Shown: piece by piece, positions 1 through 7,185 of the stretch | Position numbering within the stretch: position 1 is the stretch's first letter | Layout of the letters: every line of letters starts with the position of its first letter | NCBI GenBank assembly: GCA_020441545.1 | Contig: JAGRLZ010000166.1 | Coordinates: forward strand, 1 to 35,936 | Length of the DNA stretch: 35,936 nucleotides | Reading direction: 5' to 3' | From: Xanthobacteraceae bacterium | GTDB lineage: Bacteria > Pseudomonadota > Alphaproteobacteria > Rhizobiales > Xanthobacteraceae | Position numbers and translations under genes: made by a program | The notes under the pieces: generated by a model | The model's input: the letters and a program-made list of their open reading frames with translations, nothing else | Databases searched by the model: none | What the model was told of the DNA's origin: nothing

Positions 1-114
1 CACCAGGGCGTGGCGATCATCGTCCTGACGCTGGCGGTCGCGCAATGCGAGCGGCTGAGCGCGGAGCGATCGTCCGCGCGGGCCGGGCGCCTGTCGCTGG
101 CACGGGCCGACTGA
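1..114 (+). CDS. C-terminal fragment of an unidentified protein, possibly a membrane transporter
   Basis: An open frame runs in from the left window edge and stops at TGA 112-114, giving 37 visible residues. The first part is hydrophobic (GVAIIVLTLAVAQ), as expected for a last transmembrane helix, and it is followed by an Arg/Ser/Ala-rich tail with net positive charge that would lie in the cytoplasm. This pattern resembles the end of a drug/metabolite (EamA-type) permease, but too little is visible to name a family. It converges on the minus-strand sulfhydrylase gene. The fragment could also be a chance open frame. Confidence 0.4.
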   Translation, partial: HQGVAIIVLTLAVAQCERLSAERSSARAGRLSLARAD

Positions 115-151
115 CGCTTCGTCTTCGGCCGCGAGGCATCGCGACAAACAT

Positions 152-179
152 ACAAAAAGGCGGCCGCGCGGGCCGCCTT
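152..179 (-). terminator. Rho-independent terminator of the sulfhydrylase gene
   Basis: A perfect 9-bp stem (AAGGCGGCC at 157-165, GGCCGCCTT at 171-179) encloses a 5-nt loop. Read on the minus strand, the stem is followed by a T-run (complement of the A-run 154-158). It lies about 25 bases past the stop codon of the minus-strand gene at 203-1483. The plus side has no T-run, so it mainly serves the minus strand. Confidence 0.8.
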
Positions 180-202
180 GCTGTTTGCGCTTCGCCTTGG
201 CG

Positions 203-1483
203 CTAGCCCTGCAACGCCTGGTCGAGGTCGGCGATGATGTCGTCCTTGTCTTCCAGGCCGATCGAGACGCGGACGATGTCGGGGCCGGCGCCGGCCTTGG
301 TCTTCGCGGCGTCGTCGAGCTGGCTGTGGGTGGTCGAGGCCGGATGGATCACCAGCGACCGCGTGTCGCCGATATTGGCGAGGTGCGAGAACAGCTTCAG
401 GTTCGACACCAGGCTGACGCCGGCATCGTATCCGCCCTTGAGGCTGAAGGTGAAGACGGCGCCGGCGCCTTTCGGCGCGTATTTGCGGGCAAGGTTGTTG
501 TAGCGATTGCCGGCGAGTCCGGCGTAGTTGACCGCCGCCACCGCGGGATGCGCCGACAGCCACTCGGCGACCGCCCTGGCGTTGTCGCAATGACGCTGCA
601 TCCGCAGCGGCAGGGTTTCGATGCCGGTGAGGATCATGAAGGCATTGAACGGCGACAGCGCCGGTCCGAGGTCGCGCAGGCCCAGCACGCGGCAGGCGAT
701 CGCGAAGGCGAAGTTGCCGAAGGTCTCCTGCAGCTTGATGCCGTGATATTCCGGCCGTGGCTCGCTGAGCATCGGATACTTGTTGTCGCGCGACCAGTCG
801 AAGGTGCCGGCGTCGACGATGATGCCGGCGATCGAATTGCCATGGCCGCCGAGGAATTTCGTCGCCGAATGCAGCACGATGTCCGCGCCGTGATCGATCG
901 GGCGGATCAGGTAGGGTGTGGCGAGCGTGTTGTCGACGATCAGCGGAACGCCGGCCTTCCGCGCCACCGCCGAGACCGCCTCGATATCGGTGACGGAGCC
1001 GCCGGGATTGGCCAGCGACTCGATGAAGATCGCCTTGGTGCGTGGCGAGACGGCCTGCTCGAAGGTGCTGATGTCGTCGCCGTCCGCCCACACCACGTTC
1101 CAGCCGAAGCTCTTGAAAGCGTGCGTGAACTGGTTGATCGAGCCGCCGTAAAGCTGGCGCGCGGCGATGAACTCGTCGCCGGGGCGCAGCAGCATCTGCA
1201 AGGCCACCACCTGCGCGGCGTGACCGGACGCAACGGCGAGCGCGGCGGTGCCGCCTTCCAGCGCGGCGACACGCTCCTCGAGCACGGCATTGGTCGGGTT
1301 GCCGATGCGGGTATAGATATTGCCGAAAGCCTGCAGGCCGAACAGCGATGCGGCATGGTCGGCATCGTTGAACACGAACGACGTGGTCTGATAGATCGGC
1401 GTCGCGCGCGCGCCGGTCGTCGGATCGGGTTGGGCGCCGGCATGGATCGCAAGCGTGGCAAAGCCGGGAAGACGGTCGGTCAT
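203..1483 (-). CDS. metZ: O-acetyl/O-succinylhomoserine sulfhydrylase, PLP-dependent
   Basis: This 426-residue protein is a full-length member of the Cys/Met metabolism PLP enzyme family (fold type I). The family makes homocysteine, or a homocysteine precursor, from an activated homoserine and sulfide in the cytoplasm. Visible landmarks are the YTRIGNPT motif (residues 57-64), the VDNTLATPY segment that carries the PLP-nitrogen-binding Asp, and SATKFLGGHG with the Schiff-base lysine at K209. The length and the internal segment around residues 230-250 resemble the O-acetylhomoserine aminocarboxypropyltransferase (MetY) branch. MetZ and MetY cannot be separated safely by eye, so the symbol is tentative. 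The start is supported by AGGA about 10 bases upstream (CGAACAGGACTTGATGC, then ATG). A strong terminator follows the stop codon, so the gene is probably monocistronic or the last of a short unit. Confidence 0.85.
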   Translation of the reverse strand: MTDRLPGFATLAIHAGAQPDPTTGARATPIYQTTSFVFNDADHAASLFGLQAFGNIYTRIGNPTNAVLEERVAALEGGTAALAVASGHAAQVVALQMLLRPGDEFIAARQLYGGSINQFTHAFKSFGWNVVWADGDDISTFEQAVSPRTKAIFIESLANPGGSVTDIEAVSAVARKAGVPLIVDNTLATPYLIRPIDHGADIVLHSATKFLGGHGNSIAGIIVDAGTFDWSRDNKYPMLSEPRPEYHGIKLQETFGNFAFAIACRVLGLRDLGPALSPFNAFMILTGIETLPLRMQRHCDNARAVAEWLSAHPAVAAVNYAGLAGNRYNNLARKYAPKGAGAVFTFSLKGGYDAGVSLVSNLKLFSHLANIGDTRSLVIHPASTTHSQLDDAAKTKAGAGPDIVRVSIGLEDKDDIIADLDQALQG

Positions 1484-1644
1484 GCATCAAGTCCTGTTCG
1501 ATGGAGATGGAATAGCCCTGTCAGGCGGCCATGCTGCTGCCCCGGGCGGGTGGCGTCAAGTCAGGCCGGGAGCCGCTGCCGGATTGGCAGGGGTCTTTCC
1601 CGCAACCTTGCCGGCGTGAAAGGAAATTTCGCGACGTCGGGCCG

Positions 1645-2229
1645 TCAGGCGGAATCCTTCTTGTCCTGCGCGGCGCGATCGGCGGCGCCGGTGCCGCCGC
1701 CGCCGACACTGACCCGGTTCAGCGACAGGCGCATGCCCTGCGTGGGGATGGGGGCCCGCTTGGCGCTGAGGGTGCGCGAATTGACGCCCATCCAGGAAAT
1801 CTCCGACGACAGCCGGCCGTATTCGATCTTCGGGCAACGGTTCATGACCACCTTGAGGCCGGCGGCCTCCGCCATCGCGGCCGCCTTGTCGTTGCGAACG
1901 CCGAGTTGCATCCAGATCACTTTCGGCAGCGGCGTCAGCGACAGGGCTTCCTCGACCAGCGCGAGGGCGGCGTCGGCGTTGCGGAAGATGTCGACCATGT
2001 CGACTGGCCGGTCGATATCGCGAAGCGATGCAACGAAGGGTTTGCCGACCAGCGATTTTCCGACCTGGCCGGGATTGACCGGGATCATGTCATAGCCGCG
2101 CTGGGCCAGATATTTGAAGGCGAAGTAGCTCGGCCTCACATTCACCGGCGATGCGCCGACCATGGCGATCGTCTTCACGCCGTTCAGAATGCCGCGGATG
2201 TAGTCGTCGTCGTAGGTGTCGTGATTCAT
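1645..2229 (-). CDS. CoA-binding (YccU-like) Rossmann protein
   Basis: The protein has 194 residues from ATG 2227-2229. The frame is open 17 codons further upstream, but that extension is Arg/Pro-rich and runs into repeat DNA, so the inner start (MNHDTYDDDY) is preferred. The segment TIAMVGASPVNVRPSY, followed by GYDMIPVNPG, is the nucleotide-binding loop of the CoA_binding_2 family (COG1832). Members bind CoA and have no settled function. The core ends near residue 150 (VMNRCPKIEYGRL). The remaining about 45 residues (SEISWMGVNSRTLSAKRAPI onward) are a Gly-rich, charged tail of the sort seen in rhizobial members. It is 161 bases upstream of the sulfhydrylase gene on the same strand, and co-transcription is possible. 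Confidence 0.75.
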   Translation of the reverse strand: MNHDTYDDDYIRGILNGVKTIAMVGASPVNVRPSYFAFKYLAQRGYDMIPVNPGQVGKSLVGKPFVASLRDIDRPVDMVDIFRNADAALALVEEALSLTPLPKVIWMQLGVRNDKAAAMAEAAGLKVVMNRCPKIEYGRLSSEISWMGVNSRTLSAKRAPIPTQGMRLSLNRVSVGGGGTGAADRAAQDKKDSA

Positions 2230-2285
2230 CGCGCAAGTCCGGGCCGTCGGGGCATTTGGACGTGCGTTGCGGCCATGCAAACCAC

Positions 2286-2375
2286 GACGCTCGTTCCGGG
2301 ATGCGCCCTTCCGGGCGCAGGCCCGGAATCCATACTCACGGCGGTGGTATGGATTCCGGGTTCGCTGCGCAAGTG
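2286..2375. repeat. Intergenic palindromic repeat of the ATTCCGGG type
   Basis: Two hairpins stand side by side. The first is GCGCCC-TTCC-GGGCGC (2303-2318). The second is a perfect 14-bp stem, CCCGGAATCCATAC (2322-2335) with GTATGGATTCCGGG (2347-2360) and an 11-nt loop. The copy lies in the gap between two minus-strand genes. Related degenerate copies are visible at 16281-16376 and 25018-25055, and a short one at 35350-35383. I recall such elements as common between genes in Bradyrhizobium-type genomes. Whether they act as mRNA-stabilising or nucleoid-binding sites cannot be told from sequence. Confidence 0.75.
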
Positions 2376-2412
2376 CTTCGCGCTCCCGACTGACGAAGGT
2401 GAATGGATATGG

Positions 2413-3237
2413 CTAGCGATCCTGCCATGTCGGCTGGCGTTTCTCGATGAACGCGCAGATGCCCTCCCTGGCATCGCGGGCCATCATGTTGTCGGTCATC
2501 ACCTCCGCCGCGAAGCGATAGGCGTCCGCAAGGCTCATTTCCGCCTGCCGATAGAACGCTTCCTTGCCGATCCTGATGGTGTGCGCCGATTTCCGCGCGA
2601 CCTTCCGCGCCAGCGCGACGGCGGCGTCGCGTTCCGTTCCCTGCGGCACCACCCGATTGACCAGGCCGAGCCGACATGCGGTTTCGGCATCGACCGGCTC
2701 GCCGGTGAGCAGCATTTCCATCGCCTGCTTGCGCCCGATGTTGCGGGAGAGCGCGACCATCGGCGTCGAGCAGAACAGGCCGATATCGACGCCGGGCGTC
2801 GCGAAGCCGGCGCTCTCCGAGGCGATGGCGAGGTCGCAGCTCGCAACGAGCTGACAGCCCGCCGCGGTGGCGATGCCCTGGACCGCGGCGACGACGGGCT
2901 GCGGCAGGCGGACGATGCTCTGCATCATGGCGCTGCAGGCGGTCATCATCTGCGCGAAGAAGCCGCGCCCGCCATCGTCGTCGGCGCGGCGGGCGGTCAA
3001 TTCCTTGAGGTCGTGCCCCGAGGAAAACGCCTTGCCGGCGGCTGCGATCACCACCGCGCGCACCCCGGCGTCGTCCCTGATCGCGTCGAGTGCCGCCTGC
3101 AATTCCGCGATCAATCCTTCCGAGAGGCAGTTGCGGGCTTCCGGCCGGTTCAGGGTGAGAATTGCAATGCCGTCCGATGTCTCGCGCAACAGCACGGGAG
3201 CCGGCGGCGAGGGGGCATGGAGCGATTGAGCCGTCAT
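2413..3237 (-). CDS. Crotonase-fold protein, ECHDC3-like (enoyl-CoA hydratase/isomerase family)
   Basis: This is a 274-residue member of the crotonase superfamily. The CoA/oxyanion-hole segments are present: FSSGHDLKEL (about residues 71-80) and GIATAAGCQLVASCDL (121-136). It ends with the usual C-terminal helix (EGICAFIEKRQPTWQDR). The two glutamates that do acid-base chemistry in rat mitochondrial hydratase (Glu144 and Glu164) align with Q129 and G149. Ordinary hydration of enoyl-CoA is therefore unlikely. The closest family I recognise is ECHDC3, whose reaction is unsettled. Many databases would label it simply enoyl-CoA hydratase. It is divergent from the thioesterase at 3315, so the 77-base gap should hold both promoters. 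Confidence 0.85.
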   Translation of the reverse strand: MTAQSLHAPSPPAPVLLRETSDGIAILTLNRPEARNCLSEGLIAELQAALDAIRDDAGVRAVVIAAAGKAFSSGHDLKELTARRADDDGGRGFFAQMMTACSAMMQSIVRLPQPVVAAVQGIATAAGCQLVASCDLAIASESAGFATPGVDIGLFCSTPMVALSRNIGRKQAMEMLLTGEPVDAETACRLGLVNRVVPQGTERDAAVALARKVARKSAHTIRIGKEAFYRQAEMSLADAYRFAAEVMTDNMMARDAREGICAFIEKRQPTWQDR

Positions 3238-3314
3238 CGAGTCATCCCTCCGCTGGGCATGGGCGTCATCGTAATGTAACAGAGTGCGGCACGCGAAAGC
3301 AGGAAAGATCGAGC

Positions 3315-3746
3315 ATGGCCGCAGCCAGGATGAGCGTCGCCGAACTGGAAACCTTCCTTCATCGGGAGTTTCCGCAGGCGTTCAGAAACGGAGACATCAC
3401 CATCGAAAGCGCCGACGGGGCCACGTGCCTGCTGCGCCAGCAATACAGCGAGCGGATGCTGCGTCCGGGCGGCACGGTGTCCGGGCCGACGCTGATGGCG
3501 CTGGCGGATTTCGCGATGTACGTCGTGCTGCTCTCGGCCATCGGCCCGGTCGGGCTCGCGGTCACCACCAATCTCAACATCAACTTCCTGCGCAAGGGCC
3601 AGCAGGGCCAGGACGTGCTGGCCGCCGCCAGGCTGCTGAAGCTGGGCAAGCGGCTGGCGGTCGGCGAGGTCGCGCTGCTGTCCGGATCCTCTCCCGATCC
3701 GATTGCTCATGTGACTTCCACCTATTCCATTCCAAATATTACCTGA
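3315..3746 (+). CDS. PaaI-type hotdog thioesterase
   Basis: The protein has 143 residues. The start is set by a good ribosome site (AGGAAAG, 3301-3307) 7 bases before ATG 3315. The sequence carries the core of the hotdog-fold PaaI/acyl-CoA thioesterase family: a central helix region [20 protein letters not shown], followed by strands [14 protein letters not shown] and GEVALLSG, with the terminal STYSIP strand. In this family a G-T-x-x-G helix motif with an acidic residue activates water to cleave an acyl-CoA thioester in the cytoplasm; here an Asp (ADFA) occupies that position. The substrate is unknown. It is transcribed divergently from a crotonase-fold gene, so both may act on the same acyl-CoA. 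It lies upstream of rplM but is separated from it by an AT-rich promoter region. Confidence 0.8.
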   Translation: MAAARMSVAELETFLHREFPQAFRNGDITIESADGATCLLRQQYSERMLRPGGTVSGPTLMALADFAMYVVLLSAIGPVGLAVTTNLNINFLRKGQQGQDVLAAARLLKLGKRLAVGEVALLSGSSPDPIAHVTSTYSIPNIT

Positions 3747-3754
3747 TTTTTCGG

Positions 3755-3850
3755 GTACAAAAATACCTTATTTATAACATATTGAATTATATAGATATAT
3801 TATATCGGATCGGCGTTGACGGTGGCCGGCGGCTGGATTACAAGCTCGCC
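3755..3850 (+). promoter_or_regulatory. Promoter with AT-rich upstream element for rplM-rpsI
   Basis: A -35 box TTGACG (3816-3821) and a -10-like TACAAG (3839-3844) are separated by exactly 17 bases. Immediately upstream (about 3755-3806) is an almost pure A/T tract (TTATTTATAACATATTGAAT and onward), striking in DNA of this GC content. It matches the expected place and character of an UP element that binds the RNA polymerase alpha C-terminal domain, as at rRNA and ribosomal-protein promoters. The predicted transcript starts near 3851, about 48 bases before rplM. Confidence 0.65.
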
Positions 3851-3898
3851 GACCGCGCGGGATGCGCGACGAATTTCTCACAAAACGGAAATCCTGAC

Positions 3899-4363
3899 AT
3901 GGCGACTTTCTCGGCCAAGCCGGCCGAAGTCACGAAGAAGTGGGTGCTGATCGACGCCACCGGCCTGGTGGTCGGTCGTCTTGCCACCCTCGTGGCGATG
4001 CGGCTGCGCGGCAAACACCTTCCGACCTACACGCCGCATGTCGATTGCGGCGACAACGTCATCATCATCAATGCCGCGAAGGTGGTGCTGACCGGCCGCA
4101 AGCGCGACAACAAGGTCTATCATCATCACACCGGCTTCATCGGTGGCATCAAGGAGCGCAGCGCGAAGTCGATCCTCGAAGGTCGCTTCCCGGAGCGCGT
4201 GGTGGAGAAGGCGGTCGAGCGCATGATTCCGCGCGGACCGCTGGGCCGGATGCAGTTCGGCAATCTTCGGGTTTACGCGGGCGCCGAGCATCCGCACGAA
4301 GCCCAGCAACCGGAAGTGCTCGATATTGGCGCGCTGAATCGCAAGAACAAGAGGGCCGCATAA
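3899..4363 (+). CDS. rplM: 50S ribosomal protein L13
   Basis: The 154-residue protein matches bacterial L13 over its full length: the [17 protein letters not shown] start, [35 protein letters not shown], and [26 protein letters not shown] at the C-terminus. L13 is an early-assembly protein of the large subunit that binds 23S rRNA. ATG at 3899 gives the standard alphaproteobacterial N-terminus ([11 protein letters not shown]). The stop is one base before the rpsI start, so the two genes form the conserved rplM-rpsI operon with likely translational coupling. Confidence 0.98.
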   Translation: MATFSAKPAEVTKKWVLIDATGLVVGRLATLVAMRLRGKHLPTYTPHVDCGDNVIIINAAKVVLTGRKRDNKVYHHHTGFIGGIKERSAKSILEGRFPERVVEKAVERMIPRGPLGRMQFGNLRVYAGAEHPHEAQQPEVLDIGALNRKNKRAA

Positions 4364-4364
4364 G

Positions 4365-4841
4365 ATGTCCGACACCATGCAGTCTCTCGACCAGCTCGCG
4401 GCGCTGAAGACCGCCGCGCCGGATGCGCCGGTCTACACCAAGAAGGTCGACAAGCAGGGCCGCGCCTATGCCACCGGCAAGCGCAAGGATGCCGTGGCCC
4501 GCGTCTGGGTCAAGCCGGGTTCCGGCAAGATCGTCGTCAACACCCGCGACGTGGAGACCTATTTCGCGCGCCCCGTGCTCCGCATGATGATTCAGCAGCC
4601 GCTGGTCGCAGCCGCTCGCCAGGGCCAGTACGACGTCGTTTGCACCGTGGCCGGTGGCGGCCTTTCGGGGCAGGCCGGCGCCGTGCGCCACGGTATTTCG
4701 AAAGCGCTAACCAATTTCGAACCGGAATTGCGCAGCGTGCTGAAGAAGGGCGGCTTCCTGACCCGCGACTCGCGCGTGGTCGAACGTAAGAAGTACGGCA
4801 AGGCCAAGGCTCGCCGGTCCTTCCAGTTCTCGAAGCGCTGA
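4365..4841 (+). CDS. rpsI: 30S ribosomal protein S9
   Basis: The protein has 158 residues. The S9 core starts at about residue 33 ([21 protein letters not shown]), continues through [21 protein letters not shown], and ends in the diagnostic basic tail RRSFQFSKR, which reaches into the P-site tRNA region of the small subunit. An approximately 30-residue N-terminal extension ([14 protein letters not shown] onward) is typical of alphaproteobacterial S9. It is translated directly behind rplM with a single base between stop and start, and a strong terminator follows 40 bases downstream. Confidence 0.98.
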   Translation: MSDTMQSLDQLAALKTAAPDAPVYTKKVDKQGRAYATGKRKDAVARVWVKPGSGKIVVNTRDVETYFARPVLRMMIQQPLVAAARQGQYDVVCTVAGGGLSGQAGAVRHGISKALTNFEPELRSVLKKGGFLTRDSRVVERKKYGKAKARRSFQFSKR

Positions 4842-4881
4842 TCGTTCGGGACAAGCTTACCGCCTTCGTTGCGGGAATTGG

Positions 4882-4910
4882 AAAAGGCGCCTTTCGGGGC
4901 GCCTTTTTCT
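4882..4910 (+). terminator. Rho-independent terminator of rplM-rpsI
   Basis: The stem AAAAGGCGCC (4882-4891) and GGCGCCTTTT (4898-4907) encloses a 6-nt loop, and T-rich sequence follows through 4912. It lies 40 bases past the rpsI stop. Confidence 0.85.
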
Positions 4911-5134
4911 TTGCGCATTTTCGCTCTTTGCGTGCGCTCTTTCTTCGCGCGTCCTTGCCTGCTTCGTGTCATGAGGCGTCTCACGGAGCATTGCATACGA
5001 TTTGAAGCAGTTTTCGCCGAAAACTTGCGTGTGCATGCAAACGGATTTCAAACACGGCTCATCTAGCCTCGGCATCGGCTGAGATGATTTTTCCATGATC
5101 GGTATGCTTTCCAGAGATCATTTCCGGTGACACG

Positions 5135-6382
5135 ATGATGTCGCTCGACACTTCAACGCTCTATCTGATGGCGGCGCTGGTGGCTGCGCTGCTCGGCCTG
5201 CTGCTGCTGTTCTTCGGACGGCAGGAGAGCATCGATGCGCTCAAATGGTGGGGGGCGGCCTATGTTCTCGGCGCCGTCTCGATCCTGGGTTGGGTGCTGA
5301 TCGACGGGCGGATTGCGGCGCCGATCGCGCTGGCCTTCAGCGCCGTCGGTTTCGTGGCCTGCGGCATGGTGTGGAACGCGGCGCGGATATTCCATGGCCG
5401 GGCGACGAACTGGCCAGGAATTCTGTGCGGCGCGCTGGTGTGGTCGGCTGTCCTTCTTATCCTCCAGCCGGGCGCCGACATGCTGCGCATGACGATCGGC
5501 GCGGGTGTCGTGGCCGCCTATGCGGTCCTCACCGCGAACGAATTGTGGGTGGAGCGGCGCAAGGCGTACAAGCGGCGCTGGCCAACCATCGTGATCCCGA
5601 TGTTGCACGGATTTGTGCTGATGCTGCCGATTCTGCTCGGCGACATACTGCATGCCGATGCCGGCTCCTTCGCCAACAGCATCTGGGTCTCGGTCTTTAC
5701 GATAGAGCTGGTTCTCTATGCCGTGGGCACGGTTTTCATCATCTTCATGCTGGTGTCGGAGAGGACCATCAGTGCCCATCGGGTGGCGGCGTTGCTCGAT
5801 CCGCTGACCGGAATCTTCAATCGCCGCGGATTTGTCGAGGCGACGATGCGGGTCATCGCGCGCGAGGCCGGCGCCAATCGCCCGGTGACGGTGATGATCC
5901 TCGACATCGATCATTTCAAGTCGATCAACGATCGGTTCGGGCACGCCGCCGGCGATGAGGTGCTCAAGGAATTCGCGCAGATCGTCGCGGGGATGCTGCG
6001 GGTCACCGACCTTTGCGGACGGATCGGTGGTGAGGAATTCGCGGCATTGCTTCCCTGTCCGATCGAGGAGGCGCTGATTGCGGCCGAACGGGTGCGGGAT
6101 GCTTTCGCCAATGCCGGGCTTGTCGTCGATCAGACCTCGGTCGATACCACGGTCAGCATCGGTGTAGCGGATGGCCCGGTGGGCACGGAACTCGATGTCC
6201 TGCTCGCCGCGGCCGATGCCGCGCTGTACAAGGCCAAGCGGAGCGGCCGCAACCGTGTCGAAACCGCCTCCGAACGGCCGTCGCCCGCGGGGCGAGAGCC
6301 GCGGATATCGGATGTCGCCGCACCCCGGGCCATCGGCATCGTGCGTCGTCGCGCCGTGGGAATGCGCGAGTTGCGTGTCTGA
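5135..6382 (+). CDS. Membrane-bound diguanylate cyclase (GGDEF domain)
   Basis: The 415-residue protein has two halves. Residues 1 to about 207 contain six or seven hydrophobic helices (for example 8-27, 61-80, 151-170, 181-207), a membrane sensor of no family I can name. Residues from about 210 form a GGDEF domain: DPLTGIFNRRGF, DIDHFKSINDRFGHAAGD, and the active-site loop GGEEF (298-302), a functional variant of GGDEF. The product-inhibition I-site RxxD is present as RVTD (289-292), five residues before the active site. The enzyme should therefore make cyclic di-GMP from two GTP and be feedback-inhibited. A 45-residue Arg-rich tail follows the domain. It appears monocistronic. Two Met codons stand at the start (5135 and 5138). 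Confidence 0.92.
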   Translation: MMSLDTSTLYLMAALVAALLGLLLLFFGRQESIDALKWWGAAYVLGAVSILGWVLIDGRIAAPIALAFSAVGFVACGMVWNAARIFHGRATNWPGILCGALVWSAVLLILQPGADMLRMTIGAGVVAAYAVLTANELWVERRKAYKRRWPTIVIPMLHGFVLMLPILLGDILHADAGSFANSIWVSVFTIELVLYAVGTVFIIFMLVSERTISAHRVAALLDPLTGIFNRRGFVEATMRVIAREAGANRPVTVMILDIDHFKSINDRFGHAAGDEVLKEFAQIVAGMLRVTDLCGRIGGEEFAALLPCPIEEALIAAERVRDAFANAGLVVDQTSVDTTVSIGVADGPVGTELDVLLAAADAALYKAKRSGRNRVETASERPSPAGREPRISDVAAPRAIGIVRRRAVGMRELRV

Positions 6383-6421
6383 CCCGGCTTTCCGTCCGGC
6401 GGCCGCATCCTGGTGCCATTT

Positions 6422-6515
6422 CCGTTCCGATCAAATCGGAGCGGGGCTCCATATCCTTGTTTGGACGCGTTTTCCTTACGCGAACAGGTACCCACTTCGC
6501 TCGAAAACGCTCTAA
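6422..6515. repeat. Dispersed intergenic repeat with CGTTCCGATNNNATCGGANCGG palindrome
   Basis: The stretch begins with CCGTTCCGAT (6422-6431), a 3-base loop and ATCGGAGCGG (6435-6444), a 10-bp stem with one G-T pair. After a spacer it continues with GACGCGTTTTCCTTACGCGA and CCACTTCGCTCGAAAACGC (about 6463-6510). I recognise this order of blocks as a common intergenic repeat of Bradyrhizobium/Rhodopseudomonas-type genomes; that recognition is from memory. It lies between the diguanylate cyclase gene and a small membrane-protein gene. Confidence 0.7.
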
Positions 6516-6550
6516 CCAGCTGTTTACCATTCCAACGATATGATTCCGGT

Positions 6551-6787
6551 ATGAATTCGAGCCGGAACGATACCCTCCATATGTCCCTGATGGCGCTGGA
6601 AGCCGCGGCGGTTTCAGCCCGCGGTGGCTTCGGCTGCATGTTCTCGTCGTCGGACGAATACGAGTCGGCGCTGATCTCCGAGCGTCGCGCGCAGGGCCGT
6701 TACGCCTCGCAGGAGCGCAACTGGCGCCCGCTGGCTTTCGTGATCGCGGCGATTGTCGTCGCCGGCGTGGCGGTCTGCCTTCGCTGA
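6551..6787 (+). CDS. Small hypothetical protein with one C-terminal membrane helix
   Basis: I do not recognise this 78-residue protein. Residues 1-58 are hydrophilic, with a Ser/Asp/Glu stretch (SSSDEYESALISERRAQGR). Residues 61-76 (LAFVIAAIVVAGVAVC) form a single hydrophobic helix ending in Leu-Arg, so it would be a tail-anchored or N-in membrane protein. No strong ribosome site is seen before ATG 6551; ATG 6581 (MSLMALEAAA) is an alternative start. Codon use agrees with the neighbours, which favours a real gene. Nothing in the context suggests a role. Confidence 0.55.
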   Translation: MNSSRNDTLHMSLMALEAAAVSARGGFGCMFSSSDEYESALISERRAQGRYASQERNWRPLAFVIAAIVVAGVAVCLR

Positions 6788-6888
6788 GCGGAAACCGGCT
6801 GCCCGGCCATCTTCCCTGATTCCCGGCCTTCTTTCCCGACGCGGGATGGGATAAAGCCGGAAGGCATCGCAGGGGAGGCCAGCGCGTC

Positions 6889-7185
6889 ATGATTACCGAA
6901 ATCGCCCAGATCGACATCAAAGCCGGATCCGAAGCCGCGTTCGAGGCCGCTGTCGACAAGGCGCGCGTGGTGTTCAAGCGCGCCCAGGGCTTCCATGGCC
7001 TCGAATTGCACCGTTCGATCGAGAAGCCGCAGCGCTATCGGCTGATGGTGAAGTGGGAGACGCTCGAGAACCACACGGTTGATTTTCGCGGCTCCGAAAA
7101 TTTCGCCGAATGGCGCGGGCTGGTTGGTGCGTTCTTCGCGTCGCCGCCCGAGGTCGAGCACACCGAGACGGTGGTGGCAGGCTGA
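6889..7185 (+). CDS. ABM-domain (antibiotic biosynthesis monooxygenase-like) protein
   Basis: The 98-residue protein has the compact ferredoxin-like fold pattern of the ABM family: ITEIAQIDIKAGSEAAFEAAV at the start, then GFHGLELHRSIEKPQRYRLMVKWETLENH and a FAEWRGLVG helix. Members act as cofactor-free monooxygenases, haem-degrading enzymes or small stress proteins. The chemistry here cannot be assigned. A clear ribosome site (AGGGGAGG, 6870-6877) precedes ATG 6889. The TGA stop directly abuts the stop of the convergent permease gene (TTA 7186-7188), leaving no intergenic base. Confidence 0.8.
   Translation: MITEIAQIDIKAGSEAAFEAAVDKARVVFKRAQGFHGLELHRSIEKPQRYRLMVKWETLENHTVDFRGSENFAEWRGLVGAFFASPPEVEHTETVVAG

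Noticed and set aside
1484-1644. Possible SAM-sensing riboswitch in front of the sulfhydrylase gene
   Set aside because: Such RNAs often precede Met genes in this class. The 161-base gap read on the minus strand has small hairpins (for example CTGCC/GGCAG), but not the conserved core of SAM-II or the SAH riboswitch as I know them.
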